Source: Deltaproteobacteria bacterium
Lineage (GTDB): Bacteria > Desulfobacterota > Syntrophia > Syntrophales > Fen-1087
Assembly: GCA_026388595.1 (NCBI GenBank)
Contig: JAPLJM010000198.1
Span: 1 to 10,645 of the forward strand
DNA length: 10,645 nucleotides
Reading direction: 5' to 3'
The notes under the pieces are model-generated. The model was not told the DNA's origin. It did not search any database and worked only from the letters and a program-made list of their open reading frames with translations. A program made the translations under genes and the position numbers. Positions 6,061-10,645 of this stretch are shown one piece after another. Position 1 is the stretch's first letter. Every line of letters starts with the position of its first letter.

Positions 6061-7437
6061 ATGCAAAAAACGATTCTGATTGTTGATGACGAGGAAACGA
6101 TCCGCCAATCCCTGGGCGGTATTCTGGTCGACGAGGGCTATGAGGTTTTGATGGCTGAAAGCGGGGAGCGGGCCGTAAAAATCGTCGAGGATGAATTACC
6201 CAATCTCGTATTCCTGGATATCTGGCTTCCGGGGATGGATGGACTTGATACCCTCAAGGCCATAAAGTCCGAATCTCCGTCCGCCTGTGTGGTCATGATG
6301 TCGGGTCATGGCACCATTGAAACGGCTGTCAAGGCAACCAAACTGGGGGCGTTTGATTTCATTGAAAAACCGCTCTCTCTGGAAAAAGTGGTCCTGGTGG
6401 TCAATCATGCCCTGGATATGCTTCGCCTCGAAGAAGAGAACAAGCTTTTACGGCAGAAACTGTCGCGTGAATATGAGTTAACGGGAAATAGTCCGCCCAT
6501 TCTGGAATTGAAGGAAATGATCTCGCTGGTGGCGCCGACCAATGCGTGGATCCTCATTATGGGGGAAAACGGCACCGGCAAAGAGCTGGTGGCCCGTTCC
6601 ATTCACAGGCAGAGCCGGCGGGCCGGCAAACCCTTCATTGAAGTGAACTGTGCGGCCATCCCGGAAGATTTGATTGAAAGCGAACTGTTCGGCCATGAGC
6701 GGGGGGCCTTCACCGGTGCGACGGCAAAAAAAAGAGGCAAATTCGATCTTGCCCATGAGGGAACGATTTTTCTGGATGAAGTAGCCGATATGAGCCTGAA
6801 AGCGCAGGCGAAAATTCTGAGAATCCTGCAGGAAAAGAAATTCGAGCGGGTCGGCGGCACGAAGTTGATCCCCACAGATGTCCGGGTGCTTGCGGCGACA
6901 AACAAGGACCTGGAAAAGGAAATGGAAGAGGGTCGTTTCCGCCAGGATCTCTTCTATCGTCTGAACGTCATTCCCCTGAGAATCGCTCCCCTGCGGGACC
7001 GAAAAGAAGATATTCCCCTGCTGGTCGACCGCTTCCTGAAGGATTTTTCCGTTAAGGAAGGAGAACCGGCCAAGACAATGGCGCCGGAAGTCGTGGCCCT
7101 GCTGACAGAACACAACTGGCCGGGCAATGTCCGGGAATTAAAAAATATCACCGAAAGGCTTTTCATCATGACGCCGACGAATGTTATTGTTGCCGGCGAT
7201 ATTCCAGCGTTATTCAGGGAAATCGACCCATGCCTGCCGGACAAACCGGAGACCTTTTCGGACTCCTACAAAGAAGCAAAATGGAAATTCGAGAAACGCT
7301 ACATTGAGAAAAAACTGAAGGAATTTGATGGAAATATTTCCCGGACGGCAGAGGCCATCGGCCTGGAGAGGAGCAATCTTCACCGGAAAATAAAGGGTTA
7401 CGGCTTGGACGGCAAATCCGCCGACGGCGACGCCTGA
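6061..7437 (+). CDS. ntrX: NtrX-like sigma-54-dependent response regulator
   Basis: A 458-residue cytosolic activator of the NtrC class. The receiver domain (1-120) has acidic Asp9/Asp10, phospho-acceptor Asp53 (FLDIWLPGMDG), Ser81 and Lys103. The AAA+ domain follows TGNSPPILELKE (141-152) with Walker A GENGTGKE (168-175), the sigma-54 contact loop GAFTGA (215-220), Walker B TIFLDE (235-240) and the RQDLFYRLNV segment (294-303) with candidate arginine-finger residues. The C-terminal Fis-type HTH lies at about 424-447 (NISRTAEAIGLERSNLHRKI). The intact GAFTGA argues that it opens sigma-54 promoters, although some NtrX proteins have lost this loop. ATG 6061 is preceded by AAGGAAA (about 6043-6049) and GAAGA (about 6052-6056). 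It is the likely partner of the NtrY kinase upstream, but 242 bases with strong palindromes separate the pair. Target genes cannot be told from the window. Confidence 0.93.
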   Translation: MQKTILIVDDEETIRQSLGGILVDEGYEVLMAESGERAVKIVEDELPNLVFLDIWLPGMDGLDTLKAIKSESPSACVVMMSGHGTIETAVKATKLGAFDFIEKPLSLEKVVLVVNHALDMLRLEEENKLLRQKLSREYELTGNSPPILELKEMISLVAPTNAWILIMGENGTGKELVARSIHRQSRRAGKPFIEVNCAAIPEDLIESELFGHERGAFTGATAKKRGKFDLAHEGTIFLDEVADMSLKAQAKILRILQEKKFERVGGTKLIPTDVRVLAATNKDLEKEMEEGRFRQDLFYRLNVIPLRIAPLRDRKEDIPLLVDRFLKDFSVKEGEPAKTMAPEVVALLTEHNWPGNVRELKNITERLFIMTPTNVIVAGDIPALFREIDPCLPDKPETFSDSYKEAKWKFEKRYIEKKLKEFDGNISRTAEAIGLERSNLHRKIKGYGLDGKSADGDA

Positions 7438-7482
7438 CGGCGACTTAAAAAGTCCGGATGCTTCGTTGTGCTTCACCCTTCG
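7438..7482. repeat. Half-copy of the palindromic repeat found after ntrY
   Basis: Bases 7441-7480 match 5822-5861 at 35 of 40 positions with no gaps, including TAAAAAGTCCGGATGCT. As with the first copy, the match starts three bases after the stop codon of the preceding gene. The inverted right arm is not clearly present. A stretch near 7531-7547 (CTCAAAATCTTTTTCGC) may be its decayed trace. Confidence 0.7.
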
Positions 7483-7520
7483 AAACCTTTAAACAAGTCT
7501 TGAAACCTTTGAAACATGGC
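7481..7520. repeat. Two imperfect tandem units of about 20 bases
   Basis: GAAACCTTTAAACA (7482-7495) recurs as GAAACCTTTGAAACA (7502-7516), a 20-base period. It abuts the truncated palindromic repeat and probably replaced or disrupted its right half. No function is apparent. Confidence 0.6.
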
Positions 7521-7549
7521 TTCGCCGCGGCTCAAAATCTTTTTCGCAT

Positions 7550-7576
7550 AAAATATTATAAAGCCTAAATATTTTT
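7550..7576. terminator. AT-only hairpin with T-run, possible bidirectional terminator
   Basis: AAAATATT (7550-7557) and AATATTTT (7568-7575) form a perfect 8-bp stem with a ten-base loop, and the T-run continues to 7576. It lies between convergent genes. The stem has no G:C pair, so the strength is doubtful. Confidence 0.3.
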
Positions 7577-7623
7577 GAAATCAATAAGTTAGTCTAATTT
7601 ATGGAAACGCGAAAAATCTTTCA

Positions 7624-7646
7624 TTCGCCGCTTGCGAACCATTTTT
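7624..7646. terminator. Short hairpin before the end of the flippase gene, possible terminator
   Basis: TTCGC (7624-7628), loop CGCTT, GCGAA (7634-7638), with five T at 7642-7646, could terminate rightward transcription from ntrX. On the minus strand the same stem is followed after several bases by a T-run (complement of 7614-7618), which could end the leftward operon. Weak in either direction. Confidence 0.3.
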
Positions 7647-7673
7647 CACCGGTTATGCAAAGCTCTCAGTTTG

Positions 7674-8660
7674 TTATTCCCGATGCGTGGACAGGGCTTC
7701 CTTCTTCATATCGGCAATTGAAAATTTATTGAAGGGAAGAAAAATGATTCCCAAGGCGATAACGATGCCGATAGAGAGGAAATGATAGATAATGGCAAAT
7801 GTAAGGGCTTCTGATTTAGAAACGTCAAAGAGGGTGAGGCCGAGAATGCAGGCGTAATGCCAGTTGCCGATGAATCCCGGCGCCGTCGGGATGGCGATGC
7901 CGATCAGCAGGATGATCATCAGCACAATTGCGGCGGTGAAGGGCAGATTGAGGGCAAAGGCATGAAACAGGGTATAAATGGCCGCTGCATTGACCATCCA
8001 GATGAACAGGGATAACAGGAGAACCTGAAGCAGCAGGCGGGCATTGCTGAAAATCTTAAACCCGTCGATCAGCTGGTGAAGCAGACCCTCGATTTTTCCG
8101 GCAAAGCGTTCAGGCAGCCGATGAATCAGGGGCGCCAATATCTTCAGTGCGGCTTCGCGCTTCATCAGCATGATAACCATGAGTGCCAGGAAGATTAACG
8201 TCAGCAGAGAGACCAGCAGGGCCGATCGAACAAGCCAGGGGGGTAAAAAGGGGACAAAGAACAGGATGCCGGCAAAGATGGCCAGGATGGCGATACTGTC
8301 GCAAATCCGTTCGACGAAAATCGTTCCCAGGGCGGCCGTCATTTTTATTTTGCTTTTTTTTGTGATCAGATAGGGCCGGGCCAGTTCGCCCAGTCTGGCG
8401 GGCAGGGAAATGATTGCTAAAAAGCCGACGCTGGTCACAGAAAAAAGAGAAATCTGATTGACGCGATCGAGGGGCCTGAGCATCAACCCCCAGCGAAACG
8501 ACCGCAATGATTGGACAAAGAAAACGATCAGCAGGAAAAACAGGATATAATCAACCCGCACCTGCCTGAAACCATCTGCAACTTGCCGAAAATCAATCCC
8601 TCTAAGCGACAGATAGACCAGGATGAGGCCCAGGATGAGGCCGACAATCAATTTTTTCAT
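7674..8660 (-). CDS. Polytopic flippase-like membrane protein (LPG_synthase_TM / UPF0104 family)
   Basis: A 328-residue inner membrane protein with about eight hydrophobic segments (roughly residues 3-19, 37-52, 72-88, 108-138, 143-166, 208-234, 242-260 and 285-310). Family marks are the LPARLGELARPYLI block (86-99) with Arg, Gly-Glu and Arg-Pro, the VERICDS segment (116-122) and the PTAPGFIGNWH block (258-268). This is the transmembrane half seen in lysyl-phosphatidylglycerol synthases and in stand-alone YbhN/AglD-like proteins. The catalytic aminoacyl-transfer domain is absent, so it should not be called MprF. Stand-alone members are thought to move or help modify lipids, but the substrate here is unknown. 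ATG 8660 has AGGA eight bases upstream on the minus strand. The gene lies 55 bases after the lipoprotein gene and probably shares its transcript. Confidence 0.85.
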   Translation of the reverse strand: MKKLIVGLILGLILVYLSLRGIDFRQVADGFRQVRVDYILFFLLIVFFVQSLRSFRWGLMLRPLDRVNQISLFSVTSVGFLAIISLPARLGELARPYLITKKSKIKMTAALGTIFVERICDSIAILAIFAGILFFVPFLPPWLVRSALLVSLLTLIFLALMVIMLMKREAALKILAPLIHRLPERFAGKIEGLLHQLIDGFKIFSNARLLLQVLLLSLFIWMVNAAAIYTLFHAFALNLPFTAAIVLMIILLIGIAIPTAPGFIGNWHYACILGLTLFDVSKSEALTFAIIYHFLSIGIVIALGIIFLPFNKFSIADMKKEALSTHRE

Positions 8661-8680
8661 GGCCGGTTCCTGCCGCCGGC
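8661..8680 (-). promoter_or_regulatory. Ribosome binding site held in a GCCGG/CCGGC hairpin loop
   Basis: On the minus strand, GCCGG and CCGGC (plus-strand 8676-8680 and 8662-8666) can pair around a nine-base loop that contains the AGGA ribosome site, ending one base before the ATG at 8660. Such a stem could limit translation of the flippase-like gene. Five base pairs is modest support. Confidence 0.35.
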
Positions 8681-8715
8681 AATCCGGGGCAATCTGTCAT
8701 TGCTGAGGATTCGCT

Positions 8716-9120
8716 TCACTTTTTGAAGATGTTTTCATAAACTCTGTCATGCAGAAGCTGAGAGGACAGTTTGTTGCCGACGTAGCCAACCCGGATACCA
8801 ACGCTGGTCAGGTTTTTGTTTTTGTAAGTTAATGTTATTTTGACATTTTCATCATTGATCGCGGCTTGAATGCTGCCTGTAGCGAGTTCCCGTTTTGGCC
8901 GCACATCTTTCCCGCGCATATCCGCAACGGTCTTTTCGCAGGCGCTCCACACATTATCAAAGGGGGCGCTATAGTCGGTCACCAGCTCGCCGTTGATGAA
9001 GTAATAGGTTCCCGCGCCTGAACCGACGATGCCTCCCAGGATCAAGATTTCCGGACCGCAAGCGGAAATCAGGAAAAAGCCCATCACCAACAACCACAAT
9101 CGCATCTTTCGTTTTAACAT
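8716..9120 (-). CDS. Small DUF3568-like lipoprotein
   Basis: A 134-residue protein with a lipoprotein signal: basic MLKRKMR, hydrophobic core, then the lipobox LISAC with acylated Cys21 predicted. A glycine-rich hydrophobic stretch (ILGGIVGSGAGTYYFINGEL, 27-46) follows, then a compact mixed domain of about 85 residues with YSAPFDNVWSACEKTVADM (50-68) and an NVKITLTYKNKNLTSVGIRVGYVG segment that looks like beta strands. This architecture matches DUF3568, a family of unknown function. The second cysteine (Cys60) lies in the mature domain. The start is decided by a strong AAAGGAG six bases before the ATG at 9120, the best ribosome site in the window, so the protein may be abundant. It lies 74 bases after dnaJ and 55 bases before the flippase-like gene, same strand. 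Location in the outer or inner membrane is not determined. Confidence 0.75.
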   Translation of the reverse strand: MLKRKMRLWLLVMGFFLISACGPEILILGGIVGSGAGTYYFINGELVTDYSAPFDNVWSACEKTVADMRGKDVRPKRELATGSIQAAINDENVKITLTYKNKNLTSVGIRVGYVGNKLSSQLLHDRVYENIFKK

Positions 9121-9160
9121 GGCATCTCCTTTCCCATCCAGTTTCTCGTCTCATCAATTA

Positions 9161-9180
9161 CAAAATTATCGGGAATTTTG
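9161..9180. promoter_or_regulatory. Perfect 7-bp dyad between dnaJ and the lipoprotein gene
   Basis: CAAAATT (9161-9167), spacer ATCGGG, AATTTTG (9174-9180) is a perfect inverted repeat in a 74-base gap. On the minus strand a TTGCAA at its edge with a poor -10 17 bases on hints at a promoter, with the dyad as operator. It could equally be a weak AT-rich hairpin ending part of the dnaJ transcript. Confidence 0.35.
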
Positions 9181-9194
9181 CAAGTCCGCCGATC

Positions 9195-10268
9195 TCAGGA
9201 CCGCAATTCCTGACCACCGCTGACCCGGACAAACTCCCGGAGCAGGTCTTCCTGTTTCTTGTTTAACTGCGTCGGGATGGTCACCACGGTTTCAATGATC
9301 TGATCCCCCCGTCCAAAACCCCGCAGATGGGCAATGCCTTTGCCCTTCAATCGGAAGGTTTTGCCGGTTTGGGTCCCCTTGGGAATTTTCAGCTTCTCGG
9401 TGCTCATGAGCGTGGGCACTTCGATACTGTCACCCAGGGCCGCCTGAACGAAAGAGATGGGGATGCGGCAATAAATGTCGTCGCCGCTTCGTTCAAAGAA
9501 TTCATGGGGCTCCACATGAATGAAAACATAGAGATCTCCGTTCGGTCCACCATGGCTGCCCTGTTCTCCTTCGCCGCGCAGCCGCAAACGGGAGCCCGTT
9601 TCAACCCCGGCCGGAATCTTGACATTTACAGTTCTGGTTGTTTGTTTCCGTCCTGTGCCCAGACAGGGCCTGCAAGGTTCCGTGATGATCCGCCCCTCGC
9701 CCCGGCAACCTGGGCAGGTGGTGCTGATGCTGAAGAACCCGCTGGACTGGGTTACCTGGCCCCGGCCCTGGCAACGGCGGCAGATCTCCGGGCTGGTGCC
9801 CGCTGCTGCGCCGGTTCCCCTGCAGTCGCCGCATGTCTCGAATTTGGGAACATCAAGGTCCGTGGCCAGGCCGACGGCTGCGTCCATAAAGGAAATTTTA
9901 AGATCGTAGCGAAGATCGTTGCCTGCCCGCGCCGCTGTTCTGGATCTTGATCGCCCGTTGCTGAATCCGAATACATCTTCAAAAATGCTGCCGAAACTGG
10001 AGAAAATGTCTTCAAACCCGGAGAACCCCCGAAAGCCTGTGTTGCTGAGCCCCTCATGGCCATAGCGGTCGTAAATATCCCGTTTCTCACGATCGCTCAG
10101 GACTTCATAGGACTCGGCTGCTTCCTTGAATCGTTCCTCCGCCTCTTTATCACCCTGATTGCGATCGGGATGATATTGCATGGCCATTTTTCGATAACGC
10201 TTCTTGATCTCCTCTTCGGTGGCGTTTCTCTCCACTTCCAGGACTTCGTAATAACAACGTTTTATCAT
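9195..10268 (-). CDS. dnaJ: Molecular chaperone DnaJ (type I Hsp40)
   Basis: DnaJ delivers unfolded proteins to DnaK and stimulates its ATPase. The 357-residue product has the full type I layout: J domain (about 4-70) with HPD at 33-35; Gly/Phe region (about 78-106); and a zinc-binding region with four CxxCxGxG repeats (Cys146/149, 163/166, 185/188, 199/202). The C-terminal beta-sandwich substrate domains (about 208-345) include IPAGVETGSRLRLRGEGEQG and GDLYVFIHVEPHEFFER. It is slightly short of the E. coli protein (376). The start at 10268 is the only in-frame option giving a whole J domain, and the ribosome site is weak (AAGAAA; GGAG is 17 bases away). J-domain position 11 is Glu where Gly is usual (YYEVLEV), a variant that also occurs in related groups as I recall. 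No dnaK or grpE is in view. A TTGACA promoter candidate lies ahead, so it may be read alone or with purC. Confidence 0.97.
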   Translation of the reverse strand: MIKRCYYEVLEVERNATEEEIKKRYRKMAMQYHPDRNQGDKEAEERFKEAAESYEVLSDREKRDIYDRYGHEGLSNTGFRGFSGFEDIFSSFGSIFEDVFGFSNGRSRSRTAARAGNDLRYDLKISFMDAAVGLATDLDVPKFETCGDCRGTGAAAGTSPEICRRCQGRGQVTQSSGFFSISTTCPGCRGEGRIITEPCRPCLGTGRKQTTRTVNVKIPAGVETGSRLRLRGEGEQGSHGGPNGDLYVFIHVEPHEFFERSGDDIYCRIPISFVQAALGDSIEVPTLMSTEKLKIPKGTQTGKTFRLKGKGIAHLRGFGRGDQIIETVVTIPTQLNKKQEDLLREFVRVSGGQELRS

Positions 10269-10380
10269 GTAAGATTTCTTGTTTACTCCATTGTTTTGAT
10301 TTTCACAGCTGCGCTCGGAGAGCTTTTTTAGTCATCTAGTAAGGTAAGTTACATGCGCGACCCTGTCAAGGGCCGGCGTC
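10269..10380 (-). promoter_or_regulatory. Candidate sigma-70 promoter in the purC-dnaJ spacer
   Basis: On the minus strand, TTGACA (plus-strand 10364-10369, perfect -35) is followed 17 bases on by TACCTT (plus-strand 10341-10346, three of six matches to the -10 consensus). This would give a leader of about 65 bases before dnaJ. The -35 sits in a CCCT/AGGG inverted repeat. No convincing sigma-32 (heat shock) -10 was found. Confidence 0.4.
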
Positions 10381-10645
10381 TTATTTAATTAACCGCTGCA
10401 GCGCCTCTGCATATTTTTCTTTTGTTTTCGCAATGATATCTGTCGGCAGCGACGGCGCCGGCGGCTTCTGATCCCAGGAAATGGACAGGAGATAGTCCCG
10501 GAGGAATTGCTTGTCGTAGCTCTTTTGCGCCCTTCCCGGTTCGTAATCGTCCTTTGGCCAGAAGCGTGATGAATCCGGCGTGAGCAACTCGTCAATCAGG
10601 ATGAGCTCGCCGTCCATCAGGCCGAATTCCATCTTGGTATCGGCG
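10381..10645 (-). CDS. purC: SAICAR synthetase PurC, C-terminal part (5' end beyond window)
   Basis: Phosphoribosylaminoimidazole-succinocarboxamide synthase joins aspartate to CAIR with ATP in purine synthesis. Only the last 88 or so residues are in the window. The frame stays open to base 10645 and reads ADTKMEFGLMDGELILIDE before the hallmark LTPDSSRFW, then YEPGRAQKSYDKQFLRDYL and a C-terminal LPTDIIAKTKEKYAEAL helix, ending at base 10381. The Met at 10632 is internal (IADTK-x-EFG is a conserved block of the family), so it is not a start. The aspartates in ADTK and ELILIDE and the SSRFW segment belong to the active-site region. dnaJ begins 112 bases downstream. No clear terminator follows purC, so read-through into dnaJ is possible. 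Confidence 0.93.
   Translation of the reverse strand, partial: ADTKMEFGLMDGELILIDELLTPDSSRFWPKDDYEPGRAQKSYDKQFLRDYLLSISWDQKPPAPSLPTDIIAKTKEKYAEALQRLIK

Noticed and set aside
6478..7113. 211-codon minus-strand ORF opposite ntrX
   Set aside because: Antisense shadow of the highly conserved AAA+ domain, with no ribosome site and no recognisable product.
7674..8660. Calling the membrane protein MprF (lysyl-phosphatidylglycerol synthase)
   Set aside because: Only the transmembrane half is present. The C-terminal aminoacyl-transferase domain is missing and the length (328) matches stand-alone members.
9327..9950. 207-codon plus-strand ORF opposite dnaJ
   Set aside because: Antisense to the zinc-binding and C-terminal domains of a clear DnaJ; an artefact of GC-rich codon usage.
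10313..10329. GCTC-GGA-GAGC hairpin plus six T, a terminator-like sequence on the plus strand
   Set aside because: No plus-strand gene precedes it, the stem is only four pairs, and it points the wrong way to end purC. It most likely arises by chance in the dnaJ leader.

Overview
The window (10,645 bases, moderately GC-rich) reads as a chromosomal housekeeping segment from a Gram-negative bacterium. LpxC shows that it makes lipid A. The run lpxC, DUF4390 protein, NtrY-type kinase, NtrX-type regulator, together with a DUF3568 lipoprotein, a QueH-type queuosine enzyme next to ruvB and a dnaJ of the 'EVLEV' type, suggests a Desulfobacterota (former Deltaproteobacteria) member, perhaps near the Syntrophales. 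The lineage is inferred from gene content and protein style only. No rRNA, tRNA, CRISPR array, transposase or phage gene was seen.

Plus-strand half (1-7437). The window opens inside ruvB (Holliday junction motor), followed closely by queH (last step of queuosine synthesis). A 400-base AT-rich gap with dyads, a weak promoter candidate and very short ORFs leads into lpxC (committed step of lipid A synthesis). After a spacer with a perfect 14-bp tandem duplication come a secreted DUF4390 protein, a 740-residue NtrY-like membrane histidine kinase whose start codon directly follows the previous stop, and an NtrX-like sigma-54 activator. ntrY and ntrX are separated by about 240 bases filled by a long palindromic repeat and a second large hairpin. 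A related half-copy of the repeat lies at the same distance after the ntrX stop codon.

Minus-strand half (10645-7674). Transcription runs leftward: the 3' end of purC (purine synthesis), dnaJ (type I co-chaperone) with a TTGACA promoter candidate, a small DUF3568 lipoprotein with a strong ribosome binding site, and a polytopic flippase-like (LPG_synthase_TM/UPF0104) membrane protein. The last three are spaced closely enough to be one operon. They converge on ntrX across a 236-base gap holding repeat debris and AT-rich terminator-like hairpins.

How the genes fit together: the plus-strand module links an envelope biosynthesis gene (lpxC) with an envelope-spanning two-component system and a secreted protein of unknown function. 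The minus-strand set adds a lipoprotein and a membrane protein of unknown substrate. All main genes belong to recognised families. The most interesting material is non-coding: stop-codon-associated repeats, the split of ntrY from ntrX, and the structured lpxC leader. I did not find a convincing wholly new multi-gene system.
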